Assembly: GCA_020725805.1 (NCBI GenBank)
Contig: DYEF01000009.1
Span: 1 to 50,335 of the forward strand
Source of the DNA: Bdellovibrio sp.
GTDB lineage: Bacteria > Myxococcota > SpSt-1050
Reading direction: 5' to 3'
DNA: 50,335 bases
The position numbers were made by a program, and so were the translations under genes. The notes under the pieces are model-generated. The model searched no databases. It saw only the letters and a list, made by a program, of their open reading frames with translations, and was not told the DNA's origin. Positions 26,962-35,135 of this stretch are shown here, one piece after another. Numbering within the stretch: the stretch's first letter is position 1; every line of letters begins with the position of its first letter.

Positions 26962-27462
26962 CTACTTTATTCTGGTCTTTACCTTGACTGTCAGTTCAGT
27001 ATTTACATTATAGCCTGTCTCAAATTCTCTGAGCGAGCTGATGCACTCCTTCATAAAAGGACTCTTTGTCTTTGATTTCTGAATCTTGATACTCTCGAAC
27101 GTCCCACCTGTCACCTTAATCCTTACAACCGAATCCGAATCAAAGAGTTTCTTATCCTTCTTCTGATATTCTTCCTTAGCCATCAGAACCTTTGCAACAC
27201 AATCCTTGATATTGCTTTCGATCTTACCCGACGTCTCGGCCTTCTGCTCCTTTGTAAACTTCTTCCCCTCAGTCTTTACTTCCACCACAAGCAGTTTATT
27301 TACAATTTCGAATACGGAGACCTTCTTGTCTTTGCCCTGAACCTTCTTCTCGCCCTCTTTCTTCTCCTCAAGTCTTATCTCTTCCTTCTCACTTCCTTCC
27401 TGAGCATATACAAGATTAGCAAAAAACATTATCGATACAGCAACCAAAATCAGACTCTTCAT
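26962..27462 (-). CDS. exported protein with TonB/AgmX-like C-terminal domain
   Basis: The 166-residue product has a signal peptide (MKSLILVAVSIMFFANLVYA, cleavage before QEG) and an acidic/basic Glu-Lys linker to about residue 50. It has a C-terminal segment with CVAKVL, VVRIKVTGGTFESIKI, and CISSLREFETG, the pattern of TonB- and AgmX/PglI-type domains in which two Cys around a beta sheet form a disulfide. The assignment to that fold is inference. I chose ATG at 27462, which has GGAGG upstream; an earlier in-frame start at 27531 has no such site. It leads a two-gene operon with the propeller lipoprotein. Confidence 0.75.
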   Translation of the reverse strand: MKSLILVAVSIMFFANLVYAQEGSEKEEIRLEEKKEGEKKVQGKDKKVSVFEIVNKLLVVEVKTEGKKFTKEQKAETSGKIESNIKDCVAKVLMAKEEYQKKDKKLFDSDSVVRIKVTGGTFESIKIQKSKTKSPFMKECISSLREFETGYNVNTELTVKVKTRIK

Positions 27463-27542
27463 AGCCAAACCTCCAGAGGCGGATTTTTCTACATTATAAA
27501 TAACAACTTGTAAAGAGACTTTTATTTGCACATAAAAAATAC

Positions 27543-27571
27543 TTGACTCCGATGATTCTTTGACTTATATA
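27543..27571 (+). promoter_or_regulatory. promoter of tRNA-Asn
   Basis: TTGACT (27543-27548), 17 bp, TATATA (27566-27571), placing the transcript start a few bases before the tRNA 5' end at 27586. The -35 is of the TTGAC type, unlike the TTGCAA seen at protein genes. Confidence 0.55.
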
Positions 27572-27585
27572 CTCCCTCCTGTTGC

Positions 27586-27660
27586 TCCTCGGTAGCTCAA
27601 TGGTGGAGCAAGCGGCTGTTAACCGCAAGGTTGCAGGTTCGAGTCCTGCCCGGGGAGCCA
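27586..27660 (+). tRNA. tRNA-Asn (anticodon GTT)
   Basis: The 75-nt sequence folds as a cloverleaf: acceptor TCCTCGG pairs with CCGGGGA, discriminator G, CCA encoded (27658-27660). The D arm reads GCTC..GAGC, and the T loop is TTCGAGT. The anticodon GTT lies at 27618-27620 in the loop CTGTTAA. The G discriminator fits Asn. A short T-run follows at 27662-27666 and may end the transcript. Confidence 0.97.
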
Positions 27661-27692
27661 TTTTTCAAGCAACTTCAGTTTCAGAAATTTCA

Positions 27693-29483
27693 TCAGAAAA
27701 ATATCTTCCTTCCAAATCCGCTCTCATTCAGTATCAGTATATAGTCCTTACAGAACTCTTCCTTCCTGAATAGTGACTTATCTAAAAGAACGTCGTCTAT
27801 TTCCCTCCTAATCTTTTCACAGGAATTGCCGTAAAAAGCATAATATCCGTCTTTAGCCCTGCATTCACCTGAGAAATAATAATTCTTCTCATCATATTCA
27901 ATCAGCTCTGCTTTGCAATCAAAGGGGTTATCAGGCTCAGAGACATAATTGAGTGAATTGATTTCATAGCCATATAGAATCTGAAATATTCCCGATACCC
28001 ATTCCACTTCAATATGTTCAATCTCATAATCAGTACCCAGTCCGAAATGCAGTATACCGGTATTCTGCTGACCAAAACCCAATCCGGCAGACTCTACCTC
28101 TCTTGTCAATACCTGAGCGCCTTCCCTGTTTTTCAAAAATATCCGCACTCTGGAACCGACCGGAACCGAACCGGAACTTTTACCGCTCAGCCTGAATTGA
28201 ATAAAGTCACCCGGATAGCTGCACAGATTTTCAAATATATGGATACTCCTGTTCTTCTCGCCCCTGTGCCTCCCTGCCGTAATAATATCAGGACAACCAT
28301 CCCTGTTGAGGTCTGCATAAACTGCCCCCAGAGAATCATAGACAAGAATACCAGACAAAAAAGTGGTCTCTCCGTAGTACGGGGAACTGCTTATGCCGGT
28401 AAAAAATTTCGAATATGAATAGCTGTTTTCATAGACCTGAGTAAAAAATATATCCTGCACGGAATCGTTGTTGAAGTCGGCTATCGCAGAACTGCTGAAT
28501 AATTCGTTCCTGTAAACTCCGTTTATTACTGTTCCGACATTATCTGCTCTGATACCCGATTCTACTCTCTTATCCTGATAAATTTTCCGGTCCCTGTTAT
28601 ACAGGAGCAACTCCGATTTCTTATTGTAATCTCCCCTTTCATAGTCATTATGTGCGAGGTTGGAAAGTACAATATCCGTCAGTCCGTCATTATTTAAATC
28701 CGCAAACGAAGCACTGATTGTATGAGAACCGGAAAACCTGTCTTCTGAGGCAGAAAAGGATGCCGCATTAAGAGTAAATGCCTCATTTATGAAAACGCCG
28801 GATTTATCCTGCAAAAGAAGGAGATTGGGATAAAGCCGGTAATTACATACATATAAATCAATCAGACTGTCATTATTGAGATCTCCGGCCACAGAACATC
28901 TGGACGGCATCTTCTCCTGCACCAGATCAGAACGGAGAAGATATGATACATCATAAAACGAGAAGTCGCCGCCTGAGGCATATAGATAATCTTTGAAATA
29001 CTCCCCTTCATATTCATAAGTAGCACAGTAAATCAGTCCGTATCTGTAATCCCTGTGAGGAATATATCCTATCGCCTCCGTATGCCTGCAATTCTCGAGT
29101 CCTGCGAAATTCTCCACTTTTCTGAAAGTGCCATTACAGTTGTTTCTGTAAATCTGAATTTCATATTTCTGTCCGTAGAACAGGATATCGTAGCAGCCGT
29201 CATCATTCAGGTCTAAAAAGGTACCGTGTCCCTTTGCATCCCCGAGACCGGCTTCCTCTGTCACTTCATAAAAAAAGAACCCGTAATAACTGATGTTTCT
29301 ATATAGCCTGTTGTCGATGAGTATATCCTCCAGAAAGTCTTGGTCATAATCCCTGATTGACAAAAAAGAACCGTATGGCCTTTCACCGGGAATTGCCTCC
29401 ATTGTGATATCCGCAAATACCGGTATCTGAGGCACGGCAGATGCAATTCCGATAATATTTATGATAAATAGCATCACAGTCAC
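27693..29483 (-). CDS. exported FG-GAP/VCBS repeat protein with ASPIC/UnbV domain
   Basis: The 596-residue protein has a hydrophobic N-terminus ending IASAVPQ that looks like a signal peptide although it lacks basic residues. It contains several FG-GAP/VCBS calcium-binding repeats: DLNDDGCYDILFYG, DLNNDSLIDLYVC, DLNNDGLTDIVLS, DFNNDSVQDIFFT and DLNRDGCPDIITAG, as in beta-propellers of the integrin type. An ASPIC/UnbV-like domain follows (GSRVRIFLKNREG, ESAGLGFGQQNTGILHFGLG, IEVEWVSG). The last 90 residues hold five or more Cys. The start at the GTG 29483 is uncertain: an in-frame ATG lies at 29474, and the only strong GGGAGGG site is about 21 bases upstream. Function unknown; likely surface calcium-binding protein. 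Confidence 0.83.
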   Translation of the reverse strand: MTVMLFIINIIGIASAVPQIPVFADITMEAIPGERPYGSFLSIRDYDQDFLEDILIDNRLYRNISYYGFFFYEVTEEAGLGDAKGHGTFLDLNDDGCYDILFYGQKYEIQIYRNNCNGTFRKVENFAGLENCRHTEAIGYIPHRDYRYGLIYCATYEYEGEYFKDYLYASGGDFSFYDVSYLLRSDLVQEKMPSRCSVAGDLNNDSLIDLYVCNYRLYPNLLLLQDKSGVFINEAFTLNAASFSASEDRFSGSHTISASFADLNNDGLTDIVLSNLAHNDYERGDYNKKSELLLYNRDRKIYQDKRVESGIRADNVGTVINGVYRNELFSSSAIADFNNDSVQDIFFTQVYENSYSYSKFFTGISSSPYYGETTFLSGILVYDSLGAVYADLNRDGCPDIITAGRHRGEKNRSIHIFENLCSYPGDFIQFRLSGKSSGSVPVGSRVRIFLKNREGAQVLTREVESAGLGFGQQNTGILHFGLGTDYEIEHIEVEWVSGIFQILYGYEINSLNYVSEPDNPFDCKAELIEYDEKNYYFSGECRAKDGYYAFYGNSCEKIRREIDDVLLDKSLFRKEEFCKDYILILNESGFGRKIFF

Positions 29484-29572
29484 ATACCAGACAATACTAT
29501 GAACCCTCCCTTATGTCAAAATGCTGATTAATCTTCTGGATAAAAGAAAAAAGACAATATATGTTATTTTCT

Positions 29573-30580
29573 ATGAAGATATTCATAATTCTTCCGGTAA
29601 TACTTATTTCATGTCAGGCAAGAGACCTGCCGGTAAACGCAAACGTTAATTCTGATATAACGGCAGGCGATACAAATGTAACAGATATCTACGAATCAGG
29701 CGATACGGAGCATTACGCCGATGCCGGAGGTTTTACCGAATATGTATGCAAAATGTATAATATTCAGCTTTCAGAGAATAATGACAATACCGATATTTTT
29801 ATACCGGATTTAGCAAACGGAAAGTATTATGCTGTTCTGGTACTTCAGGGTTCGGACCTCCCGAAGGAGAATTACAGAATCATCTCTAATAAAATCTGCA
29901 GCTACGGTTTTGTTGTGGCGGTCTTTGACCACTACAAGGATAGTTTTTCCGGCAAGCATTTATACGCCGAGCAGAACACAACCAATGAGATATTTCGTAA
30001 AATCAGGGAACTCTCCTATACTGAAAATTCGTTTCTTTACGATAGACTCAGAGATGACAAATTCATTCTGCTCGGGCATTCCTATGGTGCAGGTTGCGGT
30101 CTGTTTATGATAGGGAATGAATGTAAATGGCCTTTCTGTTCCGATAACTACTCAAGACCGCAGGAACTTTCGGGAGGGATATTCTACGGAATCAGTCTCA
30201 AATCACCTTTTGGCGAGACCTACTATAAAATAAATAACGAAAGGATACCTGTCCTTCTGATTGCCGGTGATAATGACGGCGCAATAAAGTATGAATATGC
30301 CGAAAAGAGTTTCGAATCAATTGAAACCAATCCGAAAATATTTGTCAGATTAAAGGGGGCGAATCACTATGCAATCAATGATATCAATCCGCCGTATGGT
30401 GCCGATGCAGACAAAAATATTCAGACCCTCAGTCAGGAGACCGGACTCGGGATTATCTCCCTGCTTTCTGCCGCTTTTATCAAGGAATATATACTTGAAT
30501 CCGAAAATAACAGAGGAGATTTTGACAGGGCCGCATCCCGGTACGAAGAATTTATCGAGGTAATAAAGAGTACTGAATAA
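29573..30580 (+). CDS. lipoprotein alpha/beta hydrolase
   Basis: This is a serine hydrolase of the alpha/beta fold, predicted to be lipid-anchored: MKIFIILPVILISCQ has a lipobox at ISC. In the 335-residue protein (from the ATG at 29573) the nucleophile elbow is GHSYGAGCG near residue 170, with the acid likely in LLIAGDNDGAI and the base His in GANHYAIND. It resembles chlorophyllase/dienelactone-hydrolase-like or PET-type esterases, but the substrate is unreadable. The upstream in-frame ATG at 29561 adds only four residues. No good ribosome-binding site is visible for either. It is coupled to the TauE gene (stop TAA, then ATG). Confidence 0.85.
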   Translation: MKIFIILPVILISCQARDLPVNANVNSDITAGDTNVTDIYESGDTEHYADAGGFTEYVCKMYNIQLSENNDNTDIFIPDLANGKYYAVLVLQGSDLPKENYRIISNKICSYGFVVAVFDHYKDSFSGKHLYAEQNTTNEIFRKIRELSYTENSFLYDRLRDDKFILLGHSYGAGCGLFMIGNECKWPFCSDNYSRPQELSGGIFYGISLKSPFGETYYKINNERIPVLLIAGDNDGAIKYEYAEKSFESIETNPKIFVRLKGANHYAINDINPPYGADADKNIQTLSQETGLGIISLLSAAFIKEYILESENNRGDFDRAASRYEEFIEVIKSTE

Positions 30581-30581
30581 T

Positions 30582-31358
30582 ATGGATTTAGATTTTCTCT
30601 CAATCAATTTTTTACTCCTGATGCTGCTGATATTCTTTGGCGGATTTGTTGATTCGATTGCCGGAGGGGGTGGAATAATTACACTTCCCGCATATTTTGC
30701 CTTCGGGATTCCGCCGCATATTGCACTGGGGACAAATAAATTTTCCGGATTTTTCGGTACTCTCTTTGCCTCAGTCAGATATCTGAGGCACAATGCCGTA
30801 AATATCCCTGTTGCCGCAGTCGCCACAATCTCCTCTGTTCTGGGTTCCGCCGCCGGTTCGAAGGTCGCCACAATACTGTCCGGACAGGTCATCCACCTCG
30901 CAGTCCTTATAATCACTCCTCTTGTACTGATATTCTTTCTCACAAAGGACATTATTCTGCCCAAAAAGACAACTAAGAAAGAATTCAGAAAGAGTACTGG
31001 AGTTATCTATGCAGTCCTTATTGGCTCTCTGATCGGATTTTATGACGGAATTTTTGGTCCGGGGACCGGGACATTTATGACAATAGCATTCAATACCGTT
31101 ATGGGAATCGAACTGATAGTAGCCTCAGGAACGGCCAGACTCTGCAACCTCGGAAGTAATCTTGGTTCGCTCGTCGTCTTTTTGCTGAGTCACAAGGTTC
31201 TCTTCCCGCTGGCGATACTCACAGCCGCCTCCGGTATAGCCGGTAATCTTTTGGGTTCATCACTCGCCCTCAGAAAAGGCGAAAAGGTCATCAAACCATT
31301 TATCACCCTGATAATGCTTCTGCTCATAATCGAGATAGTCAGAAAAAGATTTTTTTGA
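30582..31358 (+). CDS. TauE/SafE (TSUP) family transporter
   Basis: The 258-residue integral membrane protein of the TSUP family has about eight transmembrane segments. The first repeat contains GGFVDSIAGGGGIITLPAYF and the second repeats it as GFYDGIFGPGTGTFMTIAF, as expected for the internally duplicated family. TSUP members export or import sulfite, sulfoacetate or related organosulfur anions. There is no direct sulfur gene nearby. It has no ribosome-binding site of its own and begins one base after the hydrolase stop, so translational coupling is likely. Confidence 0.92.
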   Translation: MDLDFLSINFLLLMLLIFFGGFVDSIAGGGGIITLPAYFAFGIPPHIALGTNKFSGFFGTLFASVRYLRHNAVNIPVAAVATISSVLGSAAGSKVATILSGQVIHLAVLIITPLVLIFFLTKDIILPKKTTKKEFRKSTGVIYAVLIGSLIGFYDGIFGPGTGTFMTIAFNTVMGIELIVASGTARLCNLGSNLGSLVVFLLSHKVLFPLAILTAASGIAGNLLGSSLALRKGEKVIKPFITLIMLLLIIEIVRKRFF

Positions 31359-31363
31359 CGAAC

Positions 31364-31392
31364 TTTTCACTTGCATTGAAGGCGTGTATAAT
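31364..31392 (+). promoter_or_regulatory. putative promoter of meaB
   Basis: TTTTCA (31364-31369), 17 bp, perfect TATAAT (31387-31392). The start near 31399 leaves a short leader before the GAGGGA site and the ATG at 31428. Confidence 0.45.
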
Positions 31393-31427
31393 ATCTAATC
31401 TCCTACGTTACAGAGGGACATCATATT

Positions 31428-32381
31428 ATGACAACATCAGAGATAATTCAAAAGATTAGGAGCGGAGATATCAGAACGGCTGCAAGGCTGATAAGGAATA
31501 TTGATGACGGAGACGAGTTGGCTTATGGCATTCTCAAGGAACTGCACACCTTTTCGGGCAGCTCACATATAATAGGAATTACGGGAAATCCCGGTGCAGG
31601 TAAAAGCACCCTTATCAACAATCTCATAAAGGCTTTCAGGAATCAGAACAAAAAGGTCGGCATAGTTGCCATAGACCCGTCAAGTCCCTTTTCGGGCGGT
31701 GCCATACTCGGCGACAGAATCAGAATGCAGGAGCACTCAAATGACCCCGGAGTATTTATGCGGTCTGTCGCAACAAGGGGAAATCTCGGCGGACTCTCCG
31801 CTTCAACCTCGTCCATAGTCAGGGTTATGGAGGCTATGGGAAATGATGTCATAATCATAGAGACGGTAGGAGTCGGACAGGATGAGGTCGACATAATAAA
31901 ACTTGCCCACACAACAATTGTTGTGACAGTCCCGGGGCTGGGAGACGATATTCAGGCAATCAAGGCCGGAATACTGGAAATAGCGGATATTTTCGTTGTC
32001 AATAAGGCAGACAAGGACGGTGTCGAAAAGACAATAAGGGATTTGAGACTGATGCTCGAACTGAAGGGGAATAAGGAAGGAATCCGGATTCCTCCCATTG
32101 TCACTACAAAAGGCATTTCAGGAGAAGGAACCGAGAATCTCATCAAAGAGATTGAAAACCACAGGACCTATCTGATATCCTCAGGAAAAGACAATTTCCT
32201 AAATGCCCGCCGTGATTATATTGAACTCCTCGACATTCTGAAAATCAATATCGGAAGAAGGATCGACAATATTATCGAAACCGGGACAGGAGGCAAAGAA
32301 GAGATTCTCAAAAGGCTTGAGAGAAGAGAGACAAATCCGTATGTACTTGCAGAAGATATTATTAAGAAAGTTTTTGGTTGA
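31428..32381 (+). CDS. meaB: MeaB-type GTPase, cobalamin mutase chaperone
   Basis: This G3E-family P-loop GTPase loads and protects adenosylcobalamin-dependent methylmalonyl-CoA or isobutyryl-CoA mutase. The 317 residues contain Walker A GNPGAGKST near 52, IDPSSPFSGGAILGDRIRM, RSVATRGNLGGLS, the base-activating motif ETVGVGQDEVDI, and NKADKDG (G4). This matches MeaB length and motif order. No mutase is adjacent, so the partner must lie elsewhere. ATG has GAGGGA upstream. Downstream lipoprotein and trxA genes may have their own promoter. Confidence 0.95.
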   Translation: MTTSEIIQKIRSGDIRTAARLIRNIDDGDELAYGILKELHTFSGSSHIIGITGNPGAGKSTLINNLIKAFRNQNKKVGIVAIDPSSPFSGGAILGDRIRMQEHSNDPGVFMRSVATRGNLGGLSASTSSIVRVMEAMGNDVIIIETVGVGQDEVDIIKLAHTTIVVTVPGLGDDIQAIKAGILEIADIFVVNKADKDGVEKTIRDLRLMLELKGNKEGIRIPPIVTTKGISGEGTENLIKEIENHRTYLISSGKDNFLNARRDYIELLDILKINIGRRIDNIIETGTGGKEEILKRLERRETNPYVLAEDIIKKVFG

Positions 32382-32406
32382 ATACTTGCAATTTTCATAT
32401 TATAAA
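32378..32406 (+). promoter_or_regulatory. putative promoter of the 32414 lipoprotein gene
   Basis: TTGAAT (32378-32383) overlapping the meaB stop, 17 bp, TATAAA (32401-32406). Transcription would start near 32413, at the ATG at 32414, so this message may be leaderless. Confidence 0.35.
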
Positions 32407-32413
32407 AATATCT

Positions 32414-33205
32414 ATGATTAACAAAATTTTATCATTACTGGTTTTCGGTATCGTTTTTATTGTTTTTACATCCTGCGGAATATTCGAAAGAGTTACGGCA
32501 GAGGTCCCTGTTGAGTTCGACATACCTGTTGAATTCGATATTTCTGCTGCCCTCAAGGCTGCCGGTCTCGACAATCTTCCGGACCCTTTGCCTCCGGGCA
32601 TCAAGAGGGATGATATTGTTGTCCCCTTACCCGCAAATTTGTCTGCATCCATTTCTGACAGAGAAGAAATAAAGCAATATGCAAACAAAATCTACAATGT
32701 CAGGATTGAATCGCTTTCGTTTATAGTCGATGAAAACGGTTTTACTCAGGAGATAAGGCCATCTGTTCTGGGGATTGCCAAAAAGGGAGATGGACTTACT
32801 TCAACGGCAGAGGAGAGCGAAACAATACTTTTAAGCACGCTCCCTAAAATCAGTCCGGAAGTAGAAGGTCAAACTACACTACCCTGCAATGTAGAGACAG
32901 AGACTCCTGACACCACATCCGAATATGTATTCGATAAAAACGGCAACTACGAATGCGAACCTGATTTCGACTCAGAAGCAGCCGAACAGTGTAATATGGT
33001 GCCCGGAGGCAGAGATGCCCCGTCAGAACACCTCAAACAACTCGAATTTACACCAAAGATAATGTTCTGTGACCCCAAGAAGAAGATTCTCAGGGAAGGA
33101 ATCCTTCTCTATATAGATTCGGATAAATATCCCAGAAAACCCGGCGGGAATGTCAAACTCAAAATACATCTTAAAATAGTATTGCGGGTGGCACCGCTGG
33201 ATTAA
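32414..33205 (+). CDS. predicted lipoprotein of unknown function
   Basis: The 263-residue product has a signal peptide and strong lipobox (FTSC near residue 20) and is not recognised. The mature part holds a Pro/Val/Asp-rich start (VPVEFDIPVEFDISAAL), a central region of mixed strands, and six or so Cys in the second half (LPCNVETETPD, NYECEPDF, EQCNMVPG, MFCDPKKK), so disulfides are likely. It ends with a basic beta segment KLKIHLKIVLRVAPLD. ATG at 32414 is chosen because it gives the signal peptide; the TTG at 32378 is the -35 box. trxA follows 30 bp later and might keep its disulfides in order. Confidence 0.8.
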   Translation: MINKILSLLVFGIVFIVFTSCGIFERVTAEVPVEFDIPVEFDISAALKAAGLDNLPDPLPPGIKRDDIVVPLPANLSASISDREEIKQYANKIYNVRIESLSFIVDENGFTQEIRPSVLGIAKKGDGLTSTAEESETILLSTLPKISPEVEGQTTLPCNVETETPDTTSEYVFDKNGNYECEPDFDSEAAEQCNMVPGGRDAPSEHLKQLEFTPKIMFCDPKKKILREGILLYIDSDKYPRKPGGNVKLKIHLKIVLRVAPLD

Positions 33206-33235
33206 TGCTTTGCCATTAAAGGAGGAAGAGGGACA

Positions 33236-33559
33236 ATGGCAGAAAATATCAGACATCTTAATGATTCAGACTTTGAATCAGCAACACAAAAGGGGATTAC
33301 AATTGTAGACTTCTGGGCGGAATGGTGTATGCCCTGTAAGGCTCTGGCCCCTGTTTTCGAGCAGGTAGCGGGCAAATATGCAGGGAAGGTGACATTCGCC
33401 AAAGTAAATGTTGACGAAAGTCCGAATACTGCCTCAAAGTTCAGAATAATGTCGATCCCCACACTTCTTCTTTTCAAGGACGGGAAGATTGTCGACCAGA
33501 TTACCGGACTGGTGCCGGCAAAGAAGATTGAAATGGCGCTCGATAAGGTCTTAAAATAG
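33236..33559 (+). CDS. trxA: thioredoxin
   Basis: The 107-residue thioredoxin fold keeps the general landmarks: WAEWCMPCK at residues 27-35 with redox Cys 31 and 34, cis-Pro in SIPTLLLF, and the C-terminal helix. The residue between the active-site Cys differs from the usual CGPC: it is CMPC, which can shift the redox potential. There is no signal peptide, so it is cytoplasmic. ATG has GGAGGAAGAGG upstream. It is probably co-transcribed with the lipoprotein gene before it. A hairpin with a T-rich tail lies about 80 bp downstream. Confidence 0.95.
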   Translation: MAENIRHLNDSDFESATQKGITIVDFWAEWCMPCKALAPVFEQVAGKYAGKVTFAKVNVDESPNTASKFRIMSIPTLLLFKDGKIVDQITGLVPAKKIEMALDKVLK

Positions 33560-33637
33560 ATCAGTCCTCAAACTATAACAATTATTTCTATGCCCTGCTG
33601 AATTCTTGCAGGTATAGGGTTTATTGATAATTTTTCG

Positions 33638-33672
33638 GGCAGGTTTCTCATTCAGCCACCTGCCGGATTTTA
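33638..33672 (+). terminator. possible terminator after trxA
   Basis: GGCAGGT (33638-33644) pairs with ACCTGCC (33658-33664), followed by GGATTTTATT. A second hairpin, CTAT-gc-CCTGC with GCAGG-t-ATAG, lies at 33588-33617. The 264-bp stretch 33560-33823 shows no gene on either strand; these hairpins are all it holds. Confidence 0.45.
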
Positions 33673-33823
33673 TTCTTATTTAATCTTCATATACGGAAAT
33701 GTAGCAATACTTCCGAAATTCAGACAGGAGTTCGCAAGAATAATTATTCCGGCTTAACAAAATGCTACTTTCAGAAAAGAGTCCTGATAAATCCCGGGTT
33801 ATAAACCGGAAAATTCAAATTTT

Positions 33824-34441
33824 TTATCTGCAATCGTTATAATTATCAGCCTTCGGACAATCTGTTTTACCCGCAGGACACTTTACAAAAAAAGGCATAG
33901 GAACATCTGTCCAGTAGGATATCTCCCTGTCCTCATTATAACCCCATACTGCAAACCAGTATAACTGTTTATAGTCGAGACTGACACAGTAATTATCGGC
34001 ATCCTTATCTCCTCTGTCCCTGTGAACCTTACAGGAAGTGAGGTCAACAGGTTCGCCATTCTCGTTCGTCCTGACTCCGTCGACCAGATTTATTCTCCCC
34101 TCAAGAGCCCTTCCGTCAGAGCGCATACCGGAAGTCCACATCCATACGATATCATTGTTATTTATAAGTCTGCCCGTCTGTTCCTGTGGTTTTGTTTTGA
34201 ATATTGCAGCAACTACCCTCTTGGAACCGGATATCCCTATCTCTACTTTTCCGTCTACCTGAGTCCCGAACTTGAAAGGCTCGGTATTTACATCCACCTG
34301 CGAACACTTCACATCCGGAACTATAACCACAACTTTCGTAGCATTCCCGAAGGTCCTGCTTGTCTCCGGTTCGCTTCCGAAAATGCCACAGGAAAGTATC
34401 GTCAGTGAAATCAACAAAAGTAGCAATGAATACTTCTTCAT
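33824..34441 (-). CDS. predicted outer-envelope lipoprotein
   Basis: The 205-residue product starts with a signal peptide and lipobox (LTILSC near residue 17) and is not recognised. The mature protein is beta-rich with KVVVIVPDVKCSQ near 35, VDGKVEIGISGSKRVVAAIF, WFAVWGYNEDREISYW and a C-terminal Cys cluster (VKCPAGKTDCPKADNYNDC). It could be a Fn3/Ig-like domain with disulfides. I prefer the second ATG at 34441, seven bases after GGAG, over 34447. It is the last gene of a three-gene operon after a beta-barrel protein and a secreted protein. Confidence 0.75.
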   Translation of the reverse strand: MKKYSLLLLLISLTILSCGIFGSEPETSRTFGNATKVVVIVPDVKCSQVDVNTEPFKFGTQVDGKVEIGISGSKRVVAAIFKTKPQEQTGRLINNNDIVWMWTSGMRSDGRALEGRINLVDGVRTNENGEPVDLTSCKVHRDRGDKDADNYCVSLDYKQLYWFAVWGYNEDREISYWTDVPMPFFVKCPAGKTDCPKADNYNDCR

Positions 34442-34451
34442 AATCATACTC

Positions 34452-35123
34452 CTAAAAGTTTACAAAAACACCGACTTCGGCAATAAACCCGTCCGTATTG
34501 AAATCAACCGGCTTGTTTGTCGGCTGACCAAACAGATTGAACTCCTTATACATAAATTTATAGGTAGGAATAAACAGATAGGAAAGTTCACCGTAAACTG
34601 TGACCTTTGAACGGGGATATATAAGGATACCGGCACCGGGCTTAATATAAAGATCCCCCGACCAGTCAGAGACAGATGTAATATGGGTAGAATCTGTCTT
34701 TACATCCGAGACATTCTGGATTGCGAGACCAATGTCTCCTGAGAAATACGGCCACATATACTTCATCTTCGACATTCTGGATGCCGGATTGATCAAAAAC
34801 TGCATACCAATTCTGACCGCATTAAGTGATAATTCTGTTTTATAATCAGAAGGGAGTGCCGCCATAGGCATATCCTTGAGCTTAACTGACCCGTTATGAT
34901 GATTGTAGTAGAGAGACGGCCCTATCAATGCAAAATCAGACGCCTGATAATGATATGCACCTCCGAACTGCCAGCCGATAAAGTCGAGATTGGACCAGGG
35001 ATTAATGACCATCCCTGCCGAGAGATTTGCTGTGTGACCTTCCTTGGGCAGTTTAATCTGCGCCTGAGCAAACAGAGGCAAAGATACAAATAAAACAAGA
35101 CAAACCAAAGTAACCTTTTTCAT
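34452..35123 (-). CDS. outer-membrane beta-barrel protein
   Basis: The 223-residue product starts with a signal peptide ending LFAQAQ and has alternating aromatic and polar beta strands: GWQFGGAYHYQASDFALIGP, YKTELSLNAVRIGMQFLI, MWPYFSGDIGLAIQNV, KVTVYGELSYLFIPTY. The final strand ends VGVFVNF. A C-terminal Phe is the classic BAM-recognition residue. Eight strands in an OmpA-like barrel would fit, but the number is a guess. The start has AAGGAG. It sits 12 bp after the secreted-protein gene and 10 bp before the lipoprotein gene, so the three are one transcript. Confidence 0.85.
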   Translation of the reverse strand: MKKVTLVCLVLFVSLPLFAQAQIKLPKEGHTANLSAGMVINPWSNLDFIGWQFGGAYHYQASDFALIGPSLYYNHHNGSVKLKDMPMAALPSDYKTELSLNAVRIGMQFLINPASRMSKMKYMWPYFSGDIGLAIQNVSDVKTDSTHITSVSDWSGDLYIKPGAGILIYPRSKVTVYGELSYLFIPTYKFMYKEFNLFGQPTNKPVDFNTDGFIAEVGVFVNF

Positions 35124-35135
35124 ATCCGCTCCTTC

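Noticed and set aside
32378-32413. TTG start for the 32414 lipoprotein
   Set aside because: Overlaps a -35 box and precedes the -10; the later ATG gives a clean signal peptide.
33665-33823. Small gene between trxA and the lipoprotein
   Set aside because: Frames are short, without ribosome-binding sites; only hairpins are supported.
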